Below are positions 35,983 through 43,939 of a stretch of 64,000 nt of DNA, piece after piece. Location of the stretch: the NCBI GenBank assembly GCA_964387685.1, contig CAYLXK010000029.1, forward strand, positions 6,283-70,282, given 5' to 3'. Position 1 is the stretch's first letter. Each line of letters starts with the position of its first letter. Origin of the DNA: Bryobacter sp964387685 (GTDB taxonomy: Bacteria; Acidobacteriota; Terriglobia; Bryobacterales; Bryobacteraceae). The notes under the pieces are model-generated. The model saw nothing but the letters and a program-made list of their open reading frames with translations. It was not told the origin of the DNA and did not search any database. The position numbers were made by a program, and so were the translations under genes.

Positions 35983-37491
35983 TTGTTTTCGAGAGCGAAA
36001 AAGTCCGTTATCAGTCTCTTGGCGGCGGGAAGTTTAGCTTGGGCGCAGCGCGGCGCCAACGACTCAATGACGATCGGGCACGACGCGCAGCGTTCCTCTT
36101 GGGTCCGCATGGATGCAAAAATCGCCCCCGAAACGATGTCCAAACCGGGCTTTGAGTTGATTTGGAAGTACCAACTGAAGGGCGCCTCCACCCCGCCTTC
36201 CCTGCTTGATTTCTACATCAGCTATCGCGGCTTCCGTACGCTCGGCTTCTTTGGCAGCCAGAACAACGTCGTCACCGGCATCGACACCGATATCGCGCGG
36301 CTGGAATGGGAAAAGGTTTACCCGGTCGCTACCACGCGCGAAGCCTCTACGCCCATGTGCCCGGGCGGCATGACGGCCGCCGTAACCCGTCCCACCGGCG
36401 TCGCCATTCCCCCGCCGTTGAGCGGCCGCGGCGTAGGCCGTGGCACCCCCGCCAAATCGGGCGTCGGAGAAGCGGGCGCCGGCGCGGTCACCATTCGCAA
36501 AACAACAGGCGCACCCCCTCCGCCACCTAAGCCCGCCCCCGCTCCGCCCAAACCGGCGGCCGCCCCCGAATCCAGCCCCTTCGCCCCTCGCGTCCAGTAC
36601 GCGAACGCCATCACCTCCGACGGCCAGTTTCATTCCTTGTGGGTTTCAAACGGCAATGAGCCCAACCCCGCGATTCCCTTCCTTCCCCGCGGCGCCAACG
36701 CCCGTGGCCTAATTGTCGTCAACGGCGTAGCCTATGTATCCACCATCAACGGCTGCCAGGGCGTGCCCAATGGAATCTGGGCCCTGGACCTGGCCTCTAA
36801 AACCGTGAAGAGTTGGAAGGCCGATATTGCGGGCACCTACGGGCCTGCCTTCGGTCCAGACGGCACGCTTTACGCCACCACTACAGCCGGCGAGGTGGCC
36901 GCCCTCACGCCTGGGACGCTGGAGCTAAAGAGCAGCTTTCGCGCCCCGTCGCTCCGTTTCAGCTCCTCGCCCTCCGTATTCGAGTTTCGGGGCAAGATCT
37001 TACTAGCCGCCACCTCCCAGGACGGCAAGCTCAACATTTTCGATACCGCTTCGTTATCCAGCTCGGAGCCCTTGGCGCAAAGCCCCGCCTTTGCCACGCC
37101 CGGTTACAACGTCGGCGCTCTTTCCACCTGGCAAGATCCCGCGGGCACGCGCTGGTTCCTGGTACCCACCGGCAGCGCCATTGCCGCTTGGAAGCTGACG
37201 GAAAACGCCGGCGCTTTCAAGCTGGAACGCGGATGGTCTTCCCCCTCGCTTTTGAATCCGATGACGCCCATCGTGGTCAACGCGGTCGTATTTGCCCTTG
37301 CCGGCGGAGACGCGAAAACCCCGGCCGTCTTGCACGCCCTCGATTCCCTCACCGGTAAGAGCGTTTGGAACAGCGGCTCCAGCATTGCCGGCCCGGTAAG
37401 TCTTGGGGGCCTTGCCGCCGGCGGCAGCCGCGTCTACGTCTCCACGCCGGACGGCACCCAGTATGTTTTCGGCTTCCCGATAGAACACTAG
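35983..37491 (+). CDS. Secreted PQQ-type beta-propeller protein with Pro-rich insert
   Basis: The start is a TTG at 35983, supported by the strong ribosome binding site AAGGAG ten bases upstream and by the signal peptide FSRAKKSVISLLAAGSLAWAQ. The 502-residue product has propeller blades of the PQQ type (GFELIWKYQLKGAS, LDLASKTVKSWKADI, LDSLTGKSVWNSGSS, SRVYVSTPDGTQYVFGFP). Residues about 135-205 are a Pro/Ala-rich low-complexity insert. It is first in a run of exported redox proteins up to 40752, so it may feed electrons to the heme and copper proteins downstream. Confidence 0.78.
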   Translation: MFSRAKKSVISLLAAGSLAWAQRGANDSMTIGHDAQRSSWVRMDAKIAPETMSKPGFELIWKYQLKGASTPPSLLDFYISYRGFRTLGFFGSQNNVVTGIDTDIARLEWEKVYPVATTREASTPMCPGGMTAAVTRPTGVAIPPPLSGRGVGRGTPAKSGVGEAGAGAVTIRKTTGAPPPPPKPAPAPPKPAAAPESSPFAPRVQYANAITSDGQFHSLWVSNGNEPNPAIPFLPRGANARGLIVVNGVAYVSTINGCQGVPNGIWALDLASKTVKSWKADIAGTYGPAFGPDGTLYATTTAGEVAALTPGTLELKSSFRAPSLRFSSSPSVFEFRGKILLAATSQDGKLNIFDTASLSSSEPLAQSPAFATPGYNVGALSTWQDPAGTRWFLVPTGSAIAAWKLTENAGAFKLERGWSSPSLLNPMTPIVVNAVVFALAGGDAKTPAVLHALDSLTGKSVWNSGSSIAGPVSLGGLAAGGSRVYVSTPDGTQYVFGFPIEH

Positions 37492-37519
37492 GGCGAACAC
37501 TAGAGCGAACATTAATAGA

Positions 37520-37972
37520 ATGGTAGTGATGAAGCTCGGCTTAATCCTTTTTACCTCTATCGCCTTGCGCGCCCAGTTGCCCGAGGGCCCCGGCAAGGAC
37601 GAGACGATGCGCCTTTGCAAGACCTGCCACGAAGTGGCTCGCTCCGTGTCTCCCCGCCAGGACCGTGACGGTTGGAGCGCCACCATCAACAAGATGGTCG
37701 CCTTCGGCATGCGTCCCACGGATCAGGAATACGCGATTGTGCTCGATTACTTGAGCAAGCATTACCCAGCGGAAGCCGTCCAGAAGGTAAACGTGAACAC
37801 CGCCACCGCCATTGAGCTCGAGAGCGGACTCTCTCTCAAGCGCTCCCAGGCGAACGCGGTCATCAAGTATCGCGAGCAAAATGGCGACTTCAAAACCCTC
37901 GAAGATTTGAAGAAGGTGCCCGCCCTAGACCCCGATAAGCTCGACGCGAAGAAAGACCGGATCGTATTCTAA
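37520..37972 (+). CDS. Exported heme-c motif plus helix-hairpin-helix protein
   Basis: A 150-residue protein with a signal peptide (MKLGLILFTSIALRAQ, start at 37520 or 37529). Residues about 28-75 contain a cytochrome-c motif CKTCHE and a downstream methionine (KMVAFGM), as in small quinohemoprotein-type heme domains. Residues about 88-150 form a ComEA-like helix-hairpin-helix domain (VNVNTATAIELES, LSLKRSQANAVIKYREQNGDF, TLEDLKKVPALDPDKL). The join of heme binding with a DNA- or protein-binding HhH is unusual. It is followed directly (no gap) by the YVTN propeller gene, in the same transcript. Confidence 0.83.
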   Translation: MVVMKLGLILFTSIALRAQLPEGPGKDETMRLCKTCHEVARSVSPRQDRDGWSATINKMVAFGMRPTDQEYAIVLDYLSKHYPAEAVQKVNVNTATAIELESGLSLKRSQANAVIKYREQNGDFKTLEDLKKVPALDPDKLDAKKDRIVF

Positions 37973-39004
37973 ATGCGCTATTGGGCTCTGGCTGCGTTCC
38001 TGCTGTCCTCGTGCTCAAAGGCGCCGGAACCAGCCGCCAAGACTCCCGCGATGCCGCCCCCGGCCTATCTGGTCTATGTCACCAACGAGGGCTCCGGAGA
38101 CCTTTCAATCATCGATCCCCGCTTGGACAAAGCCCTCGAAACCATTGCCCTAGGTAAGCGTCCGCGCGGCGTGCAAACGGCCAACGGCAAGATCTACGTC
38201 GCCTTGAGCGGTTCGCCCTCGGCGCCCCCAGGGGTTGACGAGAGCACCCTCCCCCCGCCCGACAAGAGTGCCGATGGCATTGGCGTCGTGGACCTCGCTC
38301 AAAAGAAACTGCTCGGCAAGATGTTTGGCGGCTCGGATCCAGAGCAGTTCGCGATCAGCGCCGACGCTAAGCGGATTTATGTCTCTAATGAAGACGCCGC
38401 CGGCGTGAGCATTGTCGACGTAGACGCCGCCAAACTCCTGAAGACCCTGCCCACGGGCGAGGAGCCAGAAGGCGTTACGATCAGCCCCGACGGCAAATTT
38501 GTCTACGTCACCTCGGAAGATGAAGGCACGGTTTCCGTCGTCGACACCGCCAAGGAAAAGGCCATCAAAAAAATCAAGGTCGGCCGCCGTCCGCGTTCCG
38601 TTGCCTTCCTGCCCGATGGATCCCGCGCCTTTGTCACCAATGAGAACGACGCCTCGCTCTCGGTCCTCGACGCCCGCAAGCATGCGGCCCTCAAACCCAT
38701 CGCGCTCGAAGCCGGCCTGAAGCCCATGGGCCTGGTCATCACGAAAAAGGGCGACCGCCTCTTTGTCTCCACTGGCCGCGGCAAAAAGGTGGTGGTCATC
38801 GACACCGCCACCGAGAAAGTGCTTTCTTCCTTCGAGGTCGGCATGCGCCCCTGGGGCATCGCGCTTTCGCCCGACGAGAAGTGGCTCTTCACCGCGAATG
38901 GACCCTCCAACGACATCAGCGTCATCGACGTGGCCACTGAGAAAATCGTCCGCAAAATCGCCACGGGCGAGCGTCCTTGGGGCCTCGTCGTGATCCCGCA
39001 GTAG
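37973..39004 (+). CDS. YVTN-family beta-propeller lipoprotein
   Basis: A 343-residue lipoprotein (LAAFLLSSCSKAPEPAAK, lipobox LSSC). Seven-bladed YVTN propeller repeats are regular: LVYVTNEGSGDLSIIDPR, IYVSNEDAAGVSIVDVDAAK, VYVTSEDEGTVSVVDTAKEK, AFVTNENDASLSVLDARK, LFTANGPSNDISVIDVATEK. Such proteins occur near PQQ dehydrogenases and cytochromes as electron-transfer or surface partners. It lies between the heme/HhH gene (0 bases) and the di-heme peroxidase (3 bases). Confidence 0.87.
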   Translation: MRYWALAAFLLSSCSKAPEPAAKTPAMPPPAYLVYVTNEGSGDLSIIDPRLDKALETIALGKRPRGVQTANGKIYVALSGSPSAPPGVDESTLPPPDKSADGIGVVDLAQKKLLGKMFGGSDPEQFAISADAKRIYVSNEDAAGVSIVDVDAAKLLKTLPTGEEPEGVTISPDGKFVYVTSEDEGTVSVVDTAKEKAIKKIKVGRRPRSVAFLPDGSRAFVTNENDASLSVLDARKHAALKPIALEAGLKPMGLVITKKGDRLFVSTGRGKKVVVIDTATEKVLSSFEVGMRPWGIALSPDEKWLFTANGPSNDISVIDVATEKIVRKIATGERPWGLVVIPQ

Positions 39005-39007
39005 AAA

Positions 39008-40030
39008 ATGCCCTTGCTCCGGCGCCTGATCCTTCTCGTCGCGATCTTCCTGCTTTCCTGTGGGGAACCCGCAGCCGTGAAACCCTTGGGCGAGTTGATC
39101 GAGATCCGCGTCCCGCTGGGACTGCCCCCCTTGCCTAAGTCCCTGCCGCCCACCCAAGCCACCGTGGCGCTGGGTGAGAAGTTGTTCTTCAGCCCGCTGC
39201 TCTCCATCGACGGCACCCGCAGTTGCGCTGCGTGCCACAAGCCGGAAGCGGCCTTCACCGACGAACTCCCTTTGGCCCTGGGCCTGCGCGGACAAAAGAC
39301 CAAACGCAATTCGCCCACCGTCCTCAACGCCGCCTACAACCGGGTGCAGTTCTGGGACGGCCGCGCGCCCACGCTCGAAGCCCAAGCCGAAGCGCCCATC
39401 CTAAACTCACTCGAGATGGGCCACGACGCCCCCGGCATTGAGAAGAAGCTCAATGCGAGCGACGCCCTGCAGCCCCTCTTTCTAGCCGCCTTTGGTCCCG
39501 GCCCGGCCACGCTGCAAAAAGCCGCAATCGCCCTCGCCGCCTATGAACGAACCCTGCTGAGCGGTAACTCCGCCTTTGACCGCTTCGTCTACGGTGGCGA
39601 TCAGACTGCCCTCAGCGAGTCCGCCCAGCGCGGCCTCGCCTTCTTTCGCGATCCCGCCCGCGGCAACTGCACCGCCTGCCACGTCATCGCGAGCGACCAC
39701 GCGCTCTTCACCGATCATCAATTCCACAACCTCGGCGCCGGCATGAACCCCCGCGGCGAGTTAAGCGACCTCGGCCGCTACGAAGTCACCCGCCAGGATT
39801 CCGACCGCGGCGCCTTCCGCACCCCCAGCCTCCGCAACGTCGCCCGCACCGCGCCCTACATGCACGACGGCAGCCTCGCGACGCTCGACGATGTCATCGC
39901 CTTTTACATCGCCGGCGGCAACGCCAATGAGCACCTCGACCGCCTGATGAAGCCGCTGGCCATGACGCAGCAGGAGCGCCGGGATCTGCTCGCTTTCCTG
40001 CTCTCCCTAAATGGAGACGACGCCCGATGA
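39008..40030 (+). CDS. Di-heme cytochrome-c peroxidase (CcpA/MauG family)
   Basis: A 340-residue periplasmic lipoprotein (LILLVAIFLLSCGEPAAV). Two heme c motifs are present, CAACHK in the N-terminal domain and CTACHV in the C-terminal domain. Conserved surroundings are LGEKLFFSPLLSIDGTRSCAACHKPEAAF split over the motif, NSPTVLNAAYNRVQFWDGRA, and AFRTPSLRNVARTAPYMHDGSLATLDDVI. The family reduces hydrogen peroxide or matures quinone cofactors, as MauG does. It sits in an operon with PQQ-type and cupredoxin-like proteins, so either role fits. It overlaps the next gene by four bases. Confidence 0.9.
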   Translation: MPLLRRLILLVAIFLLSCGEPAAVKPLGELIEIRVPLGLPPLPKSLPPTQATVALGEKLFFSPLLSIDGTRSCAACHKPEAAFTDELPLALGLRGQKTKRNSPTVLNAAYNRVQFWDGRAPTLEAQAEAPILNSLEMGHDAPGIEKKLNASDALQPLFLAAFGPGPATLQKAAIALAAYERTLLSGNSAFDRFVYGGDQTALSESAQRGLAFFRDPARGNCTACHVIASDHALFTDHQFHNLGAGMNPRGELSDLGRYEVTRQDSDRGAFRTPSLRNVARTAPYMHDGSLATLDDVIAFYIAGGNANEHLDRLMKPLAMTQQERRDLLAFLLSLNGDDAR

Positions 40031-40752
40031 GATACGCCATCGCGGGCTTAGCCGCACTGCTCGGCAGTTGCGCTTCCCCGCCCCCCGCCGCAACGAAAGC
40101 CGAAAAAAAAGCTCCCGTTTATTTCACAGCAGACCCCGCCACGGCCGGCAACGTCACGGGCCAGGTGCGCTGGAGCCCAGCCAAAGCCGCCGCTAAAGCC
40201 ATCTCCATGGCCTCTGAAGAGGCCTGCGCGAAACTCCACCCGGAGCGCGTCTTCGACGACCCCGACCGCTTCGCCCTTGTCTACCTGAAGTCTGGCCTCG
40301 AAGGCAAAGCCTTCGCGCCCGCCGAATCCACGGTCCTCATCGATCAAAAGGGCTGCCTCTTCACGCCGCGTGTCCTCGCCGTCCGCACGGGCCAAACGAT
40401 CGCCGTGCGCAATAGCGACCCCGTCTCCCACAGCATTCACCCTCTGCCCAAGAACAACCGCGAGTGGAATCAACAGCAAGCCCCGGGCGCGGAAAACCTG
40501 GAGCGTCGCTTTGCCCGCCCTGAGATCCTCATCCCCGTCAAGTGCAACATCCATGCCTGGATGAAGGCCTACATCGCCGTGCTCGATCATCCTTTCTTTG
40601 CCGTTGTCGAACGCGGAGGCACTTTTCAATTCAAGGGCCTTCCTCCCGGCGACTACACCCTAGCCGCTTGGCACGAGCGCCACGGCGAAAAAACACAGAC
40701 CCTCAAAATAGAAACGAAGGCTACGGCAAGCGCAGCCTTCGTGTTTCCGTAA
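40027..40752 (+). CDS. Cupredoxin-like lipoprotein
   Basis: A 241-residue lipoprotein (LAALLGSCASPPPA, lipobox LGSC). The middle region resembles a plastocyanin-like fold linked to methylamine-utilisation proteins. It has TGQTIAVRNSDPVSHSIHPL, and later IPVKCNIHAWMKAYIAVL with Cys, His and Met in the spacing of a type 1 copper site. The C-terminal 40 residues form a small carnitine/carboxypeptidase-like beta sandwich (FQFKGLPPGDYTLAAWHERHG). It probably accepts electrons from the di-heme peroxidase or propeller proteins upstream. Translation is coupled to the peroxidase gene (ATGA). Confidence 0.82.
   Translation: MRYAIAGLAALLGSCASPPPAATKAEKKAPVYFTADPATAGNVTGQVRWSPAKAAAKAISMASEEACAKLHPERVFDDPDRFALVYLKSGLEGKAFAPAESTVLIDQKGCLFTPRVLAVRTGQTIAVRNSDPVSHSIHPLPKNNREWNQQQAPGAENLERRFARPEILIPVKCNIHAWMKAYIAVLDHPFFAVVERGGTFQFKGLPPGDYTLAAWHERHGEKTQTLKIETKATASAAFVFP
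40714..40742. terminator. Hairpin inside the 3' end of the cupredoxin-like gene
   Basis: ACGAAGGCT (40714-40722) pairs perfectly with AGCCTTCGT (40734-40742), loop 11 bases, followed by GTTT. It falls in the last codons of the gene and 24 bases before the convergent phosphoesterase gene ends, so it could end transcription in either direction. Confidence 0.45.
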
Positions 40753-40765
40753 CGGCTAGTGGATT

Positions 40766-43204
40766 TTAGCGCTGCGCGACTTCGCGCCAATGGAAGCGCC
40801 GCACCGGTAAGGGCATTTCCGAATCGGCGCCCTTCACGCTCTTCCAGACGATTTCGTTCAAGGCGAACATCGGCGTCCGGTCGTACTCGCTAAAGTCCAT
40901 TTCCATAGACTCCTTGGCGCCCCATGCGGTCATCGTGTTCTTGGCGTTCACGTCGATCTTCGGGGCCTCGACCGTATAGGGTCGCAGATCCGGCTCGGCG
41001 TTGAAGGCCGCGTACATGGGCGTCGCCGCCGCGTCGTATTGCGTCATCGGCGGCAAACCCAGCAGCAGTTCCATCGTGCGCAACATGGAAGACGTCGTAT
41101 AAAGCGTCGAGTCCACCACACCGCGCTTCGTGTACGGGCTCACGATAAACGCTACCGTGCGGCGGGCGTCCACGTGGTCTGGGCCGTCCTGCGCGTCGTC
41201 TTCAATCACGAAGATAGCCGTCTTCGCCCAATACTTGCTGTGCGAAACGCGGTCGATCAATTGCCCCACCGCCCAATCGTTGTTGGCGACCGCGGCGGCC
41301 GGCGTCGGCACGCCCGGGCGCGTGCCCTGCGTATGGTCTTCGCCCAGGCTCATCACCACGTAATTCGGCAGCCGCTTCGTCGGGTCGCCCGATTCGAAGT
41401 TCTTTTCAAACTCGTCGAACTCGCGGAAGAACACGGCGACATTGTCCGTATCGCGCATCCCGGGCTTCTTGAAGTCCGGCGAAACGTGGCCAATCAATCC
41501 ACCTACGCCCTGTGCAGCCTCCATCGGTCCGCCTTCGCTGGAACGCATGGCGTATTCGCCATAGCTGCGGTAAGTTAGCCCTTTTCGCGCGGCCAAATCC
41601 CATACATGCCCCGCCGAGGGAATATAGGCCGCCGAGGGCCGCGCCTGGCTATGGCCGCCATAAGTAACCGGCCAAAGCTTCTCGTTGAAGTCCGTCGCGT
41701 AGGCAGAATTCGACCAGGAGTGGCCATCCACGCTCACCTCGCCATCGCAGTAGAGGTTGTCGAAAAGCACGAATTCGTTGGCGATCTTGTGCGCATTCGG
41801 CGTTACCTTCTCGCCAAAAATCGTCAGCCTCGGGTCGCCGTTGCCCTTTTTGATGTCGCCAAAAACCTGATCGTAGGTCCGGTTCTCCCGGATGATGTAG
41901 ATCACATGCTCGATCGGACTGCCCGCGCCCACCGTCGAGGGAACCACGCTCTTGGTGCCGGCCTTGGGCGGCTTGGCTTCGGCCAGCAACTCGTCCCGGT
42001 AGGGAGAATTGGCCAGCGCCTGGCGCGTATAGCCCGCGATTTCGTTCTTTAGATTCGTCAGGCCGACGATTTCAATCGACCCCTTCATCAACTGCTTCAC
42101 GCTGCCTTTGCCTTCGGTCCCGCCGTCGTTCTCCAGCGGCGAATGCGGTCCGCGGATGTTGGCGTAACCGCCGCCGCCCTTGCCGTTGCCGATGTAGAGC
42201 TTCTTGCCGTCCGGCGAAATTGCCAGCCCGCACGGGTACCAGCCCGTCGGGATAAAGCCCATTACGTTAAATTCTTCCGCTTCGCCCACATGGATCACCG
42301 CCACGTTGTTGTTATCCGCATTGGCCACAAACAACATCTTCTCCGTCGGGTCCAGCGCCAGCGCGTTCGGCGTCGACCCCAGGGGCGCATTCTTGTGCAT
42401 CGCCGTCGAAATCTGTTGCACCGCGCGGCCCTTCTTGGTGTCCACCATCCACACGCTATTGGAGTTGCCGCAGGCCACAAACAATCTGCCGTCCTTGGTC
42501 AGCGCCATGTCGTTCGGGTTATCACCCACGGGAATATTCCGCACCAGCTTGCGCGCCGCCACGTCGATCACGCTCACGCTATCGCTACCCCAGTTGCTCA
42601 CGTACAAATACTTCGCTTCGGCGTCCAGCACCAGCTTGTAGGGGTTAACTTCGACGGCGATCTCGCCCGCCGCCTTGCCGCTATTCGTATCGAAGATCAC
42701 TACTTGCCCGGCCAGGTTCGACGTGCCCCGGTTGGCCGCAAAGAGCAGCGGCTGCTTCGGATGATGGACGATACCCGCCCAGTACGTCTCGCCTGCGCTA
42801 AAACGGGCCCGCATTTCCTGCACCGGCTTGTCGCTCACCTTGCCGCCCTCGTAGCTATAAACCGCAATCGGCGCGACAGATGGGTTCTGACGGCTGACGG
42901 CGTTGCCGCCGCTGGCGTACATTTTCTTGCCGTCCGGGCTGAAGGCCAGACCATACCAGGCGGACTTCATCGGCACCCTCTGCTTGGCCTCGTCCGTGAG
43001 AGCGTCCACCACTACAAAACCGTGCTGATTAAAACCCGAGTGCAACGCGATCAGGTTCTTAAAGTCCGGCGCCATCAGCAGTCCTAGGGGCATGTCTTCG
43101 CTGCGAATTTGTTTCCCGGCCGGGCTAAGTTTCCAGCCGTTGGGGAGATCCGCTTGCGCCCACAGCGCGGCGGTGACTAAGAGGGATCCGATCAGTTTAT
43201 GCAT
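40766..43204 (-). CDS. YncE-type propeller fused to an alkaline-phosphatase-like phosphoesterase
   Basis: I chose the ATG at 43204, giving a signal peptide (KLIGSLLVTAALWAQAD) and 812 residues. Residues about 25-370 form a YVTN/YncE propeller (YLYVSNWGSDSVSVIDVAARK, LFVACGNSNSVWMVDTKK, LFVANADNNNVAVIHV). Residues about 430-760 are a phosphoesterase of the PF04185 type (IEHVIYIIRENRTYDQVFGD, VSVDGHSWSNSAYATDF, AIFVIEDDAQDGPDHVDARRT). The Glu-Asn-Arg-Thr and the Asp-Asp-x-x-x-Gly-x-x-His motifs are the expected metal and catalytic sites. It likely acts on an extracellular phosphate ester. It is convergent with the redox operon and divergent from the sigma/kinase pair. Confidence 0.87.
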   Translation of the reverse strand: MHKLIGSLLVTAALWAQADLPNGWKLSPAGKQIRSEDMPLGLLMAPDFKNLIALHSGFNQHGFVVVDALTDEAKQRVPMKSAWYGLAFSPDGKKMYASGGNAVSRQNPSVAPIAVYSYEGGKVSDKPVQEMRARFSAGETYWAGIVHHPKQPLLFAANRGTSNLAGQVVIFDTNSGKAAGEIAVEVNPYKLVLDAEAKYLYVSNWGSDSVSVIDVAARKLVRNIPVGDNPNDMALTKDGRLFVACGNSNSVWMVDTKKGRAVQQISTAMHKNAPLGSTPNALALDPTEKMLFVANADNNNVAVIHVGEAEEFNVMGFIPTGWYPCGLAISPDGKKLYIGNGKGGGGYANIRGPHSPLENDGGTEGKGSVKQLMKGSIEIVGLTNLKNEIAGYTRQALANSPYRDELLAEAKPPKAGTKSVVPSTVGAGSPIEHVIYIIRENRTYDQVFGDIKKGNGDPRLTIFGEKVTPNAHKIANEFVLFDNLYCDGEVSVDGHSWSNSAYATDFNEKLWPVTYGGHSQARPSAAYIPSAGHVWDLAARKGLTYRSYGEYAMRSSEGGPMEAAQGVGGLIGHVSPDFKKPGMRDTDNVAVFFREFDEFEKNFESGDPTKRLPNYVVMSLGEDHTQGTRPGVPTPAAAVANNDWAVGQLIDRVSHSKYWAKTAIFVIEDDAQDGPDHVDARRTVAFIVSPYTKRGVVDSTLYTTSSMLRTMELLLGLPPMTQYDAAATPMYAAFNAEPDLRPYTVEAPKIDVNAKNTMTAWGAKESMEMDFSEYDRTPMFALNEIVWKSVKGADSEMPLPVRRFHWREVAQR

Positions 43205-43327
43205 CCTACGCAGTGTATTCCGGCTCCATGACATCCGCGTGAACGACGGTCGGTCCGAAAGCGGCCGCTATTTTTTTCCGCTTCCCGTCCCCATTTCGCA
43301 TTCCTTCTTAGCTGCCTCCATCGTTCC

Positions 43328-43939
43328 ATGCGCCTTCTTTTTGTTAGCCTCGTTTGGACGGGGTGCATTATTTCGAAATCTGATCCGGCTGACATCACTC
43401 TGCTGCTCCAGCAGTGGTCCGCAGGCGACCAACAAGCGTTTTCTTCCCTGATGCCGGCGGTCTACGACGAATTGCGTTCGCTGGCCGGCTCTCGTATGCG
43501 CCAGGAGGCGCCCGGCCACACGCTTAGCCCCACCGCGCTGGTGCACGAAGTCTATTTACGCTTGGTTGATCAAAACCGGGTCGATTGGAAGCATCGCGCC
43601 CACTTCTATGGGGTGTCGGCTCGTCTCATCCGGCAGATTCTGGTCGACCATGCACGGGCCCGCAATGCCGCCAAACGCGGCGGCCCCAACCGGCCCCTTT
43701 CCTTCAACGACGCCCAGGAAGTGGCCGTCTTCACCGACGGAGAAATTCTGGATCTCGAAGACGGCCTCAACGCCCTCGCCGAGATCGATCCCCTCCAGGC
43801 ACGTATCGTCGAACTGCGCTACTTCAGCGGCCTTTCCATCGACGAAACCGCCCACTGTCTTAGCCTGGACTCGCACCAGGTCAAACAGGAATGGAGCATG
43901 GCCAAGGCCTGGCTTTATCGCTTCATGCGGGGTCTGTAA
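43328..43939 (+). CDS. ECF sigma factor (acidobacterial kinase-linked type)
   Basis: A 203-residue sigma factor of the TIGR02999/ECF type common in Acidobacteria and Planctomycetes. Region 2 is DITLLLQQWSAGDQQAFSSLM and TALVHEVYLRLVDQ. The stretch RAHFYGVSARLIRQILVDHARARNAAKRGG is the family signature. Region 4 is ARIVELRYFSGLSIDETAHCL. The first 17 residues are not part of the fold, so translation may begin slightly later. Its stop overlaps the start of a membrane Ser/Thr kinase gene by one base. In this class of sigma factors the partner kinase, not an anti-sigma factor, is thought to control activity by phosphorylation. Confidence 0.88.
   Translation: MRLLFVSLVWTGCIISKSDPADITLLLQQWSAGDQQAFSSLMPAVYDELRSLAGSRMRQEAPGHTLSPTALVHEVYLRLVDQNRVDWKHRAHFYGVSARLIRQILVDHARARNAAKRGGPNRPLSFNDAQEVAVFTDGEILDLEDGLNALAEIDPLQARIVELRYFSGLSIDETAHCLSLDSHQVKQEWSMAKAWLYRFMRGL

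Noticed and set aside
38150..39385. Minus-strand frame of 411 codons opposite the YVTN and peroxidase genes
   Set aside because: Asp/Gly/Val-rich shadow of the repeated propeller coding sequence.
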